DNA of 64,000 bases, taken from the NCBI RefSeq assembly GCF_029714325.1, contig NZ_CP121666.1:1984001-2048000 (forward strand). The letters run 5' to 3'. This stretch comes from Bradyrhizobium sp. CB1717. GTDB taxonomy: Bacteria; Pseudomonadota; Alphaproteobacteria; Rhizobiales; Xanthobacteraceae. Of the stretch, positions 1 to 9,123 are shown piece by piece. A model generated the notes under the pieces. That model saw only the letters and a list, made by a program, of their open reading frames with translations. It was not told the DNA's origin and searched no databases. The position numbers were made by a program, and so were the translations under genes. Within the stretch, counting starts at the first letter, position 1, and every line of letters begins with the position of its first letter.

Positions 1-1
1 C

Positions 2-1135
2 ACCAACGGCACGCGCGACGAGCGCTTCATCGACAATATCTTCGCGGAGATGTGCATCCGCCTCCAGCAGGCGGGCATTCCGCTCAAGCGGTCGACGATG
101 CACGTCCGGATCCAGCATCCGCAATGGCTCGGCGCCGGTTTCATGTGGTCGGACGGCATGCGCGAGGCGAAGATAACGCGGGTCGACTTCGACGTGCTCG
201 AGCGATCCGAGTTCATCGGCAGTCCTATCAACGAAATGATGGACGGCGCGACCGAGCTCCGCGAAAAGCTCGAAGGCGATCCGTCGCTCGGCCGCAAGCA
301 CGCGCTTTATGACGAGATGCGCGCGAAAGGCCTGACCGACTACGTTGCCTGGCCGCTCCATCACACGCTCGGCAAGCGCCACTTCGTCACCTTCGCGACC
401 GACCGGCCCGGCGGTTTCGAGGATGCGCATATCGCGGCCCTGAAGAACGTGCTGCCGGTGCTGGCACTGGTCAGCGAGATCCGCATCAAGAACCGTCTGG
501 CGCGAACGCTGCTGGAGACCTATGTCGGCGCCCATGCCGGCGAGCTGATCCTGGCCGGCGCCACCCGGCGCGGCACCGGCACCACGGTGCGCGCCGCGAT
601 CATGATCTGCGACCTGCGCGATTTCACGAAAATCTCCGACAACTGGCCGCGCGACGACGTCATCGATCTCCTCAACGATTATTTCGACGCGATGTCGGAG
701 CCGATCGCGCGGCATGGCGGCGAGATCCTGAAATTTATCGGCGACGGCCTGCTCGCGATCTTTCCGCTGAGCCAGCCCGATGCCTGCGCCAACCTGCTGC
801 ATGCCGTGAGCGAAGCGAGGGCAGCCATGGCCGCGCTGAACGAGCGCAACAGGAGCAGTGCCCGCGCGCCACTGAACTACGGCATCGGCGTCCATGTCGG
901 CGACGTCATGTACGGCAATATCAGATCGTCGAGCCGGCTCGACTTCACCGTGATCGGCCCCGCCGTCAACATGGCCTCGCGTCTCGAAGCGCTTACCAAG
1001 CAGCTCGGGCGCAACGTGCTGCTGTCGCGCGACTTCGCCGAGTTCGTACAGCCGAAATTTGAGCTGGAACGCGTCGGCAAATACGAGGTGCGTGGCTTCA
1101 GCGATCCGATCGAGCTGTTTGCGTTTCCTAGCTGA
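2..1135 (+). CDS. Class III adenylate/guanylate cyclase, 5' end outside window
   Basis: The open frame runs in from the left edge (it reads ...RDERFIDNIFAEMC before the first ATG at 50), so the true start is upstream and the gene is partial. The C-terminal 200 residues are a class III nucleotide cyclase domain, which makes cAMP or cGMP. The metal-binding segment is CDLRDFTKISDNW, the second metal-site segment is KFIGDGLLAIF, and the VNMASRLEAL segment holds the usual Asn/Arg pair. The preceding 170 or so residues look like a soluble sensory region and carry no membrane span. The family normally responds to a small signal through such an N-terminal domain. The ligand and the nucleotide product cannot be told from the sequence. 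Confidence 0.85.
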   Translation, partial: TNGTRDERFIDNIFAEMCIRLQQAGIPLKRSTMHVRIQHPQWLGAGFMWSDGMREAKITRVDFDVLERSEFIGSPINEMMDGATELREKLEGDPSLGRKHALYDEMRAKGLTDYVAWPLHHTLGKRHFVTFATDRPGGFEDAHIAALKNVLPVLALVSEIRIKNRLARTLLETYVGAHAGELILAGATRRGTGTTVRAAIMICDLRDFTKISDNWPRDDVIDLLNDYFDAMSEPIARHGGEILKFIGDGLLAIFPLSQPDACANLLHAVSEARAAMAALNERNRSSARAPLNYGIGVHVGDVMYGNIRSSSRLDFTVIGPAVNMASRLEALTKQLGRNVLLSRDFAEFVQPKFELERVGKYEVRGFSDPIELFAFPS

Positions 1136-1537
1136 CGCGCGCGAGACCGGCGGTCGCGTCACCCGCTTCCATGTCGTCTTCCGGTCAGGGCCGGCTTGAA
1201 TGCCTGCGCCTAGCGCCGTCGCGCCCGCGACCGCGCCTGCCTTCTCGTGACGTTTCCGAGATCGAACGAAAATCCGGACCTTGCGGCCAAGCGTGTTCTG
1301 GCCAGGCCTGTCGGCTGCGCAAACGCAGGGTTTGCCGGCTCACCCTTCATCCGCGGAGCCGCGCGTCGTGCGGACGGGCAATTGAGGGCACCTTGTTGAA
1401 AGAGATTGCCGCGCGGGACTCGTAAGGTGAGTTCGTTGGCGGTGAATGCCGCCCGCTTCATCGGGAACCGAGACAACTCCCGGTGCAACAGAAGAGGTGA
1501 TTGGCGGCATCTGGCGTGACAACAAGAGGAGGCTTCA
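1136..1537. other. Intergenic stretch
   Basis: About 400 bases with no convincing gene; the short frames on both strands have no recognisable composition. The right end carries a strong ribosome-binding site (AGAGGAGG at about 1526-1533) for the small gene at 1538, so the promoter for the three-gene run probably lies here. I see no clear promoter motif. Confidence 0.5.
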
Positions 1538-1756
1538 ATGCCAACCTGCTCCGAGAATCTTCATGGTCGAACCGGGCGATGTGCGGTCTGCGACGGCAGA
1601 TTCGGTCTCGTTCGGTACTACGCGTGGCGCAGGCCTCTTTGCTCGAAGAAGTGCGTCGAACGTTTCGCGACGCGCCGCCAGGACGACCGCGACTGGGTGG
1701 GCCGCTTTCCCGTCGCCTTCGATACGCTTGCAGAGAACCGCGTGAGGACCCCATGA
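1538..1756 (+). CDS. Small cysteine-motif protein (72 aa), putative zinc-binding
   Basis: A short basic protein with a CxxC (CAVC) near residue 16 and a CxxxC (CSKKC) near residue 36, spaced as in treble-clef or zinc-ribbon folds. A strong AGGAGG-type ribosome-binding site precedes the ATG. Its stop overlaps the next gene by four bases (ATGA), so the two are probably translated together. I do not recognise a named family. A metal-binding or nucleic-acid-binding role is inferred only from the cysteine pattern. Confidence 0.6.
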   Translation: MPTCSENLHGRTGRCAVCDGRFGLVRYYAWRRPLCSKKCVERFATRRQDDRDWVGRFPVAFDTLAENRVRTP

Positions 1757-1977
1757 CGCTCCAGATGTCACGACGAGGCAAGGCCTACATGGAAACGGCG
1801 CAGAGCCTGCTCCGCGCGGCCCGAAGCATGACCGACGATGCGGTTGCGACGCGGCTGAAGATTCTGGCCGACGACTATCAGCGGCGCGCCGAAAAGGCCT
1901 CGAGCGCCGATGCAGACAGGTCGGTGGCGCGCTCGTCCGCCGGAGCCGGCTACGACTGGTCGAGGGAGCTTGCGTGA
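1753..1977 (+). CDS. Small hypothetical helical protein (74 aa)
   Basis: The start is the ATG of an ATGA overlap with the upstream cysteine protein. The open frame extends further upstream, but the coupled start gives a natural protein beginning MTLQMSRRGKAYMETAQSLL. The body is Ala/Arg-rich and mostly helical (AQSLLRAARSMTDDAVATRL), resembling the short hypothetical proteins common in rhizobial genomes. It has no signal peptide, membrane span or catalytic motif. The function is unknown; the context suggests one short operon with the neighbours on both sides. Confidence 0.6.
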   Translation: MTLQMSRRGKAYMETAQSLLRAARSMTDDAVATRLKILADDYQRRAEKASSADADRSVARSSAGAGYDWSRELA

Positions 1978-1978
1978 G

Positions 1979-2191
1979 ATGATCCGGATCATTGCCGTGC
2001 TCTGTCGTCTTGCCTCTCCGACGGACTGTCATGAACAGATCGTCACGACGTCGGACTTCGCCGATGTGACGATGCAGTCCTGCCTGATGGGCGCGCCGCA
2101 GCTCGCCGAATGGATGGCGCAGCATCCGGCCGAACGTCTGGCTGGGTGGCGCTGCACGATCGGCAAGCAGGGCAACGGCAGGGGAGCTTAG
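1979..2191 (+). CDS. Small conserved-looking protein (70 aa) with four Cys
   Basis: It starts two bases after the stop of the previous gene, which implies translational coupling. The translation begins MIRIIAVLCRLASPTDCHEQ and holds cysteines near residues 9, 17, 35 and 59. The spaced cysteines and the hydrophobic N-terminus would suit a small secreted or membrane-anchored disulfide protein. From memory, similar short proteins occur in Bradyrhizobium, but I cannot name the family. The frame is open upstream of this ATG, but the coupling argues for this start. Confidence 0.6.
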   Translation: MIRIIAVLCRLASPTDCHEQIVTTSDFADVTMQSCLMGAPQLAEWMAQHPAERLAGWRCTIGKQGNGRGA

Positions 2192-2301
2192 GATGCGGAG
2201 AACCGAGTAGCGGGCCGGGAAGCACCGTTGCCAACGCAGGAATGTCCGACTACCTTTTGGCCCGGGTCCGCCCAGACTGTCCTGCGATCAGCCACCCGTT
2301 C

Positions 2302-3099
2302 ATGCCCAAATTCCTTCGCATCGGTGTCCATCAGTCGAACGTCTCCGGGTACACGTCGAAAGCGTGGTGCATCAGGCGTGCCGGCTCGACGATCTTCCTG
2401 AAGTGGGGCGCCGTGGAGGTGCATGGCGCGGGTGCCGTGCGCACGGTCTACTGGACGCGCGTGCCGCAGGAGAAGACGATCCGCTGCCGCACGGCGCAGC
2501 GTGCCCAGGACTATGTCAGGGCCGCGATCGCGCGGCGACGCAACCACCGCTATGAGCCGCTGACCGGGGCCATCGCGAACCGGCGCCCGTCGGCTGCACG
2601 CAGCGCCGAGCTCAAGCAGGCGCTCGCCACCATCCTGATCGTCGACATCGTCGGCTCCACAGCAAAGGCCGCCAAGCTCGGCGACGCGCGCTGGACCAAG
2701 GTTGTGGGCCTCTATTACGCCGCCGTCCGCAAGGAGCTGAAGAGTTCGCGCGGCAAGGAGGTCGTGACCACCGGCGACGGCGTGCTGGCGACCTTCAAGG
2801 CGCCCGCCGCCGGCATCATTTGCGCGACCGCAATCCAGAAGGCCGTGCGCACGCTGGGCCTCGAGATCAGGGTGGGCCTGCACGCCGGAGAGTACACGAT
2901 CAGCGGCGGCGAGATGGTCGGCCTCGCCTTCCATATCGGCACCCGCATCGCCGCCAAGGCGCGCGCAGGCGAGGTCCTGGTCTCGAGCGCGGTGAAGGAG
3001 CTCTTGAAAGCGCAGTCCGCGATCAGCCTCAGGGATCACGGCGTGCACAGGCTCAAGGGCGTGCCGGAGCGCTGGCGGCTGTATCGGGTGGAGGGATGA
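2302..3099 (+). CDS. WGR-like domain fused to class III nucleotide cyclase
   Basis: Two parts are visible. The first 90 or so residues (FLKWGAVEVHGAG ... RTVYWTRV) resemble a WGR-type domain, usually linked to nucleic-acid-binding or PARP-like proteins. From about residue 105 there is a compact class III cyclase domain: VDIVGSTAKAAKLGD, VTTGDGVLATF, VGLHAGE, then HIGTRIAAKA in place of the usual VNxAAR. The ATG at 2302 is chosen because it places the WGR-like part at the N-terminus; an in-frame ATG at 2242 is possible. Several core residues differ from the standard class III set, so activity is uncertain. The N-terminal assignment is weaker than the cyclase call. Confidence 0.7.
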   Translation: MPKFLRIGVHQSNVSGYTSKAWCIRRAGSTIFLKWGAVEVHGAGAVRTVYWTRVPQEKTIRCRTAQRAQDYVRAAIARRRNHRYEPLTGAIANRRPSAARSAELKQALATILIVDIVGSTAKAAKLGDARWTKVVGLYYAAVRKELKSSRGKEVVTTGDGVLATFKAPAAGIICATAIQKAVRTLGLEIRVGLHAGEYTISGGEMVGLAFHIGTRIAAKARAGEVLVSSAVKELLKAQSAISLRDHGVHRLKGVPERWRLYRVEG

Positions 3100-3756
3100 G
3101 GGACGTGCGGGAGGGGCCGCCGGATACCTCCGTTTGACGGACATTCTCAAGCAGCGGCTGCGGCTGCGCCGGCACTTGCTCCCGTTGGCTGCATCAGTGT
3201 TCTCTGCAGGCGTGTACGGCAACATCGCCGTCGTCCTGTCAGAACAGTCGGTGCGGCGGGGTGTCTTACCCCGAAATCGGTAATGCCTTTTCGCCCATTT
3301 ACCGGGAACCTTCTTGGCGTCTAACTGGGGAACTTCGATGCGTAGGCCTGCCTCGAATGTCTTCCGCGAGCGCTACGCGTCAACGATTGCAGATTTTACA
3401 TTTGGTCACGCGGGCAGGCCGCTTCGTATGCGTTGATGTTGCAATTTCAGCTACGGCGTCTCGTTTGCCTCTCCACTTGCCTTCGAAGCGGTTTGCAGCA
3501 GATCGAGGGAGCATAGCATGCAAAAGTGTTTGATCATTTTCTTGCCGGTGTTCGTTTTCCGCACTGATCCTTCAAGCAGGGTAGGAAGGGCGGGCGCGAA
3601 GTAGGCGCGTAGCTTCGCTACGCCCCATTTCCTTTGGCCTATCGTTCGCAACGAGCCGACGGCTCCTCGTGGCAAACACGGTGGATCGCCGAAGAGCCCG
3701 CGCGTGAAATTTCTGGAGTGCATACCTCACCGTAGTCATTTTGGAGGATGGATATC
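3100..3756. promoter_or_regulatory. Long upstream region of secretion locus 1, with hairpin
   Basis: About 650 bases lie before the large repeat protein and hold no believable gene. A compact inverted repeat, GCGTAGC-ttc-GCTACGC, lies at 3607-3623. The ribosome-binding site TTGGAGG at about 3740-3746 is placed for the ATG at 3757, not for the ATG at 3748. The length suggests promoter and control elements, but I cannot identify a specific promoter. Confidence 0.4.
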
Positions 3757-6700
3757 ATGGCACTTACAGTCACCGTCACCGGCACGACCGTTACCCTCGA
3801 CGAAACCGCCGGCCTGCAGAATGACGATACCAACACGGCCCTCCCGACCGCGTTTTCAAGTCGGCTGACGGCACTGGGCGCTCCGGCCACAGAGATCAAC
3901 CACGGGGTCAGCACCGGCAACGTCATCACCATCAGCGGCGTCACGGGGTCGGTCGGCAATATCTCCTTCACGGACGGGAGCGGCGGTGCGCTGGACGGCG
4001 ACACGAGCGGCCTCTTCACCAATGACGGCGAAGAGGTATTTCTGTACACGGATACCCAGAACGACAACATCGTGCTCGGAAAGACTGCGGCCGGCGCCAT
4101 CGTCTTCGCGGTCTATCTCGAGGAGACCGGGAGCCCGGTGAGCGGCGGCAAGTTCTGGAGCGTCCAGTACGAGGCGCTGGAGCATCCGGATGGCACCAAC
4201 CCCGATGACTCCCTTGACCTGGGCACCCACCTCAAGGTCGCGGCCAGCGAGGTTATCAATTTCAGCTTCGCCGGAGCGCCGTCCGGCAGCAACCTCTTCA
4301 TGACCTTCGGCGATCCGAACTCGACCCAGATCGTGGTGATCGGCAAGGACCCGCTCAATCAATCCCAGGGCGGAAACATCTCGAGCAAGGACGTGCTCAA
4401 TATCAGCCAGGCCGGCAGCACCACCTCGTTCGGCGTCAACGGCAACCAGATCAACCCCGGTGAAGGTGCGTACATCACCTTCGTGACGGGCGCGAACACG
4501 AACTTCCTCGTGCCCAACCTGGACCAGAACGAGGCCGACGTCGAAGCCAACATCGACTTCCAGAACGTCTTCAATGCGAGCACTGCGTCCTTCACCGTCA
4601 ACCAGACGAACCCGGGCATCGGGCCCGTCACAGTCAAGATCTCGGCCTTCGACACCGCCAAGGAAACCGGCGTGAATTTCGTCGACGGACTCACCAACGA
4701 CGCGCACGTCAATATCACCTCGTTCTCGCTCACCGACGTCGTGGTCAAGTCCGGCAAGACGTCATTTACTCCGGCCGCCTCGATCGACGCCAACGGTGAC
4801 CTGATCATCACCGGCCTGAGCAGCGGCGACAAGGTGCAGTGGACCACGAGCGGAACGCACAACCGCGTCCTGATCGAGAACATCAGCGCCACCGACGGCA
4901 TTTCCGGCAACGACAACAACACCTTCGATATCGGCGGCTTCAGCTTGAGCAGCGCCAACGCCACGAGCGCCGTGGTCGGCACGTCCGTGCATTTCGAGGA
5001 TGACGGGCCGGCGGCAGGGATCGTGCAAGGCGCGCCGACGGTGGCGCATGACGAGACCGCGGGTATCCAGGCAGATGCCGATGACACCACCGCGGCAGGC
5101 GTGGTCGCGCTGTTTGCGGGCGTCAGCAATGTCAGCACCGACCTCAGCCCGACCGGATATGCGCAGGACCCGAACGCTGTCGTGAGCTCGACCGGAAGCT
5201 CGCTTGGCGCGGACCAGGAGGGCGGAACGATTGCGTTCTCGCTGGATGTCTCTGCCACCGGGGTGGATTCCGGCCTCGATACCACCAACGGCACCAGCAT
5301 CTTCCTGTTCAAGGAAGGCAGCCTTGTGGTCGGCCGCATCGGCGGCGCCGCCGGGGCGGCGGCCTTCGCGGTGGCGATCAACAGCTCGAGCGGCGTCGTC
5401 AGCGTGGCGCAGTACGCTTCGCTGAAGCACCCGACCACCACCAATCCCGACGATTCGGTGTCGATCACCGACAGTGCGCTGCTGGCGGTGGTGACGGTCA
5501 CAGACGGCGACGGCGATACGGCGACGAGCTCGACCGGCATCGGCGATGCCGTGCAGTTCCAGGACGACGGCCCGACGGCGGGGATCGCGCAGGGCGCACC
5601 GACGGTGGCGCATGACGAGACCGCGGGTATCCAGGCAGATGCCGATGACACCACCGCGGCAGGCGTGATCGCGCTGTTTGCTGGCGTCAGCAATGTCAGT
5701 ACCGACCTCAGCCCGACCGGTTATGCGCAGGACCCAAACGCTGTCGTGAGCTCGACCGGAAGCTCGCTTGGCGCGGACCAGGAGGGCGGAACGATTGCGT
5801 TCTCGCTGGATGTCTCTGCCACCGGGGTGGATTCCGGCCTCGACACCACCAACGGCACCAGCATCTTCCTGTTCAAGGAAGGCAGCCTTGTGGTCGGCCG
5901 CATCGGCGGCGCCGCCGGGGCGGCGGCCTTCGCGGTGGCGATCAACAGCTCGAGCGGCGTCGTCAGCGTGGCGCAGTACGCTTCGCTGAAGCACCCGACC
6001 ACCACCAATCCCGACGATTCGGTGTCGATCACCGACAGTGCGCTGCTGGCGGTGGTGACGGTCACAGACGGCGACGGCGATACGGCGACGAGCTCGACCG
6101 GCATCGGCGATGCCGTGCAGTTCCAGGACGACGGGCCGACCATCGGGCCCATCGCCGATGGGCAGGTGGACTTCTCTGCTCTCTCTACCGTAACCAAGAC
6201 GCTCAACGGAGTGGTCGGAGCGGATGATCCGGCGACCTACAGCATCACGAGCTCGCCGGCGAGCCTGACGATCCTCGATGGCACGGTCTCGCAGATGACG
6301 CTGCTCCGGGATCTCTCGAACAGCGACACTGTCGCTACCTATTACAAGGACGTTGATAACAGCGGCACTCACACTGCAAACGACATCGACTTCTTCAAGC
6401 TGACCTTGTCCGGCGGCAACTACACCTTCGACGTCCTGCAGAATCCCCCGCCCGCGGAGATCAGCTTCAGCTTTGCCGGCGCGCCCTCCGGCAGCAATCT
6501 GTTCATGACCTTCGGCGATCCGAACTCCACCCAGATCGTGGTGGTTGGGGAAAATCCGCTGAACCAGTCCCAGGGCGGAAACATCACGACCAAGGACGTG
6601 CTCAATATCAGTCAGGCCGGCAGCACCACCTCGTTCGGTGTCAACGGCAACCAGCTCAATGACAACGCCAACTACCCCACTGAAGGCGCGTACATCACCT

Positions 6701-7302
6701 ACGTGACGGGTACGAATACGAATTTCCTCGTGCCCAATCTGGACCAGAACGAGGCGGACGTCGAAGCCAACATCGACTTCCAGAACGTCTTCAATGCGAC
6801 CGGCGCGTCCTTCACCGTCAACCAGACCAACCCGGGCATTGGTCCCGTCACCGTCAAGATCACGGCCTTCAACACCGCCAAGGAAGCGGGGGTGAATTTC
6901 ATCGACGGGCTCACCAACGACCAGCACGTCAACATCACGTCGGCATCGGTCACCGACTTCGTCGTCAAGACGGGCAACACGTCATTTACTCCCGTTGCCA
7001 CGATCGACCAGGACGGCAACTTGATCATCACCGGGCTGAGCACCGGCGACAAGGTGTCGTGGTCGACGGGTGCAACGACCCACGACCGGGTCCTGATCGA
7101 AAACATCAGCGTCAATGACGGCATTGCCGGCAACGATAACAACACGTTCGATATCGGCGGGTTCAGCCTGATCCAGTCGCAGCCGGCGCCCGACGAAAAG
7201 CTCGACTTCACCGTTCAGATCGCTGATGCCGACGGGGATACGGCGTCCAGCAGCTTCTCCGTCAAGATCGACGGAAACCACGACGGCGTCATCAACGTCT
7301 GA
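3757..7302 (+). CDS. Large repetitive T1SS-type surface protein (DUF5801-like repeats)
   Basis: An acidic, Thr/Ser/Asp-rich 1181-residue protein of the kind exported by type I secretion systems (T1SS-143/DUF5801-like, VCBS-like repeats). The order is: N-terminal strand-rich region (about 1-165); unit A1 (about 168-396); two near-identical 188-residue B units (about 415-790) with DETAGIQADADDT and VTDGDGDTATS signatures; a linker; unit A2 (about 903-1137), a diverged copy of A1; then an EF-hand-like tail, DGNHDGVINV. There is no Sec signal peptide and no clear RTX nonapeptide array. Export is inferred from the ABC exporter and adaptor genes directly downstream. The likely role is adhesion or biofilm formation. 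GGAGG spacing selects this start. Confidence 0.85.
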   Translation: MALTVTVTGTTVTLDETAGLQNDDTNTALPTAFSSRLTALGAPATEINHGVSTGNVITISGVTGSVGNISFTDGSGGALDGDTSGLFTNDGEEVFLYTDTQNDNIVLGKTAAGAIVFAVYLEETGSPVSGGKFWSVQYEALEHPDGTNPDDSLDLGTHLKVAASEVINFSFAGAPSGSNLFMTFGDPNSTQIVVIGKDPLNQSQGGNISSKDVLNISQAGSTTSFGVNGNQINPGEGAYITFVTGANTNFLVPNLDQNEADVEANIDFQNVFNASTASFTVNQTNPGIGPVTVKISAFDTAKETGVNFVDGLTNDAHVNITSFSLTDVVVKSGKTSFTPAASIDANGDLIITGLSSGDKVQWTTSGTHNRVLIENISATDGISGNDNNTFDIGGFSLSSANATSAVVGTSVHFEDDGPAAGIVQGAPTVAHDETAGIQADADDTTAAGVVALFAGVSNVSTDLSPTGYAQDPNAVVSSTGSSLGADQEGGTIAFSLDVSATGVDSGLDTTNGTSIFLFKEGSLVVGRIGGAAGAAAFAVAINSSSGVVSVAQYASLKHPTTTNPDDSVSITDSALLAVVTVTDGDGDTATSSTGIGDAVQFQDDGPTAGIAQGAPTVAHDETAGIQADADDTTAAGVIALFAGVSNVSTDLSPTGYAQDPNAVVSSTGSSLGADQEGGTIAFSLDVSATGVDSGLDTTNGTSIFLFKEGSLVVGRIGGAAGAAAFAVAINSSSGVVSVAQYASLKHPTTTNPDDSVSITDSALLAVVTVTDGDGDTATSSTGIGDAVQFQDDGPTIGPIADGQVDFSALSTVTKTLNGVVGADDPATYSITSSPASLTILDGTVSQMTLLRDLSNSDTVATYYKDVDNSGTHTANDIDFFKLTLSGGNYTFDVLQNPPPAEISFSFAGAPSGSNLFMTFGDPNSTQIVVVGENPLNQSQGGNITTKDVLNISQAGSTTSFGVNGNQLNDNANYPTEGAYITYVTGTNTNFLVPNLDQNEADVEANIDFQNVFNATGASFTVNQTNPGIGPVTVKITAFNTAKEAGVNFIDGLTNDQHVNITSASVTDFVVKTGNTSFTPVATIDQDGNLIITGLSTGDKVSWSTGATTHDRVLIENISVNDGIAGNDNNTFDIGGFSLIQSQPAPDEKLDFTVQIADADGDTASSSFSVKIDGNHDGVINV
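5002..6129 (+). repeat. Two tandem 564-bp near-identical coding repeats
   Basis: Unit 1 is 5002-5565 and unit 2 is 5566-6129, an exact 564-base period (188 codons). They differ at only scattered bases (for example gtggtcgcg against gtgatcgcg). Such similarity points to recent duplication or ongoing gene conversion and makes the locus prone to changes in copy number. Confidence 0.95.
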
Positions 7303-7312
7303 ACCGCAAGCC

Positions 7313-7345
7313 GCCGGCTGCGCGCAGCTTTGGCGCGCAGCCGGC
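7313..7345 (+). terminator. Strong GC hairpin between repeat protein and exporter
   Basis: A perfect 13-bp stem (7313-7325 with 7333-7345, GCCGGCTGCGCGC arm, 7-base loop) starts 11 bases after the stop of the repeat-protein gene. No T-run follows, so it may act as a partial terminator or an mRNA 3'-end stabiliser. Either would give more substrate than exporter transcript. Confidence 0.75.
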
Positions 7346-7371
7346 ACCTCACATCGGGCGGGTCATGCTGC

Positions 7372-9123
7372 ATGAAATTTCAAGAACCTGACTTCAATCA
7401 GTCACCACACGCGCGTCTCCGGTCCTCGCCGCTTCAGGCCTGTCGCGGCGTGTTGGTCGGGCTCGGCCTGATCACCGCCATGCTGAACGTGCTGTACCTG
7501 ACCGGCTCGTTCTTCATGCTCGAAGTCTACGACCGCGTGGTGCCTAGCCGCAGCGTGCCGACGCTGATCGGCCTCGCCGCACTGGTCGGCGCGCTCTATT
7601 CGTTCCAGGCGTTCCTCGACATTCTGCGCGGGCGCATCCTCGTCCGCATCGGCGAATGGCTCGACCGTGCATTCTCGGCGCGCGCCTACGACATCGTCGC
7701 GCGCTGGCCGTTGCGGGCACGCGCGAGCGGCGATGGGCTGCAGCCGGTGCGCGATCTCGACCAGGTGCGCAGCTATCTCTCCGGGCTCGGCCCGACCGCG
7801 CTGTTCGATCTGCCATGGATCCCGTTCTACCTCGCGATCTGCTTTCTGTTTCATCCGCTGATCGGACTCACGGCGTCGATCGGATCGCTGTTGCTCGTGT
7901 CCCTGACCCTCCTGACCAACCGGCTGACGCGCGAACGCACCAAGGAGGTCACCGGCCAGATCGCGCAGCGCAATGCGCTCGCCGAGGCCAGCCGCCGGAA
8001 TGCAGAGGCATTGCAGGCCATGGGAATGCGCGGGCGCCTTGCCGCGCGCTGGGCGGAGGCCAATGACAGCTACATGGCTATCCAGCGTAGCGCCGCCGAT
8101 ATCACCGGCGGCTTCGGCGCCGTTTCCAAGGTGCTGCGCATGGTGCTGCAATCGGCTGTGCTTGGCGTCGGCGGCTATCTCGTCATCATCCAGGAGGCGA
8201 CCGCCGGAATCATCATCGCCGGCTCGATCCTCGCCTCGCGCGCGCTCGCTCCGGTCGAGCTCGCCATCGCCCACTGGAAGAGCCTGATCGCGGCCCGACA
8301 GGGCTGGAAACGTCTGCAGCAGCACTGGGCGCAGCTTCCGGCCGAGGACGAGAAGACGCCGTTGCCTCCACCATGCAAAGCGCTCGCCGTCGAGGCCGTG
8401 TCCGTGGTGCCGCCGAGCGAACAGACCGTCGTTGTCCAGGAAGCGTCCTTCGCGTTGACCCCGGGACAGGGGCTTGGCATCGTCGGTCCGAGCGCATCGG
8501 GCAAGTCGTCGCTGGTGCGCGCCATCGTCGGCGTGTGGGTGTCGGCGCGCGGCAAGGTGCGGCTGGACGGCGCCGCGCTCGACCAATGGAGCTCCGAGGC
8601 GCTCGGCCGCCACATCGGCTATCTGCCGCAGGACGTCGAGCTGTTCGCCGGCACGGTGGCGCAGAACATCAACCGCTTCGAGCCGGCCCCCGACGCGGAG
8701 GCGATGATCGCGGCCGCGCGGGCGGCCGGCGTGCACGAGATGGTGCTGCGATTGCCAAAGGGCTACGACACCCCGATCGGCGAAGGTGGCGCGGCGCTCT
8801 CTGCCGGGCAGCGGCAGCGCATCGCGCTTGCCCGCGCGCTCTACCGCGACCCCTTCCTGGTGGTGCTCGACGAGCCCAACTCCAATCTCGACGCCGAGGG
8901 CGACCAGGCCCTGACGCAAGCCATTCTCGGCGTGCGCGCGCGCGGCGGCATTGTCATCGTCGTCGCGCATCGCACCAGCGCGCTCGCCGGCGTGGACCAA
9001 TTGATCGTGATGGCCGAGGGGCGCATGCAGGCGTTCGGACCGAAGGACGCGCTGCTGGCCAAGATGATGCAGCCGCGGCCAGCAGTGCCGCTCAAGGTCG
9101 TGACCGAGGGAGCTGGTCCATGA
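7372..9123 (+). CDS. Type I secretion ABC exporter (PrtD-like)
   Basis: An inner-membrane ABC exporter with its permease and ATPase fused. The N-terminal 300 residues hold the transmembrane domain (first spans near LITAMLNVLYLTGSFFMLEV and LIGLAALVGALY), with the family segment FDLPWIPFYLAICFLFHPLIG. The nucleotide-binding domain follows: Walker A GPSASGKSS, signature LSAGQRQRIALARAL, Walker B LVVLDEPNS, and the switch histidine in VAHRT. Length (583 aa) and layout match PrtD-type exporters for proteases and repeat adhesins. The ATG at 7372 is used; the frame is open to 7330. The last codons overlap the adaptor start (ATGA), so the two are coupled. The substrate is presumably the protein encoded immediately upstream. 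Confidence 0.9.
   Translation: MKFQEPDFNQSPHARLRSSPLQACRGVLVGLGLITAMLNVLYLTGSFFMLEVYDRVVPSRSVPTLIGLAALVGALYSFQAFLDILRGRILVRIGEWLDRAFSARAYDIVARWPLRARASGDGLQPVRDLDQVRSYLSGLGPTALFDLPWIPFYLAICFLFHPLIGLTASIGSLLLVSLTLLTNRLTRERTKEVTGQIAQRNALAEASRRNAEALQAMGMRGRLAARWAEANDSYMAIQRSAADITGGFGAVSKVLRMVLQSAVLGVGGYLVIIQEATAGIIIAGSILASRALAPVELAIAHWKSLIAARQGWKRLQQHWAQLPAEDEKTPLPPPCKALAVEAVSVVPPSEQTVVVQEASFALTPGQGLGIVGPSASGKSSLVRAIVGVWVSARGKVRLDGAALDQWSSEALGRHIGYLPQDVELFAGTVAQNINRFEPAPDAEAMIAAARAAGVHEMVLRLPKGYDTPIGEGGAALSAGQRQRIALARALYRDPFLVVLDEPNSNLDAEGDQALTQAILGVRARGGIVIVVAHRTSALAGVDQLIVMAEGRMQAFGPKDALLAKMMQPRPAVPLKVVTEGAGP

Noticed and set aside
5002..6129. Tandem identical 564-base units considered as an insertion sequence or integrated duplication
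   Set aside because: The unit is a whole number of codons within one open frame and matches the domain boundary of the protein; no terminal inverted repeats or transposase.
4762..6927. Very long minus-strand open frame (721 codons) opposite the large repeat protein
   Set aside because: It mirrors the repeats of the plus-strand gene, is rich in Arg/Val/Gly/Asp of antisense type and has no recognisable motif; the plus strand has clear T1SS-type sequence, a good ribosome site and an exporter behind it.
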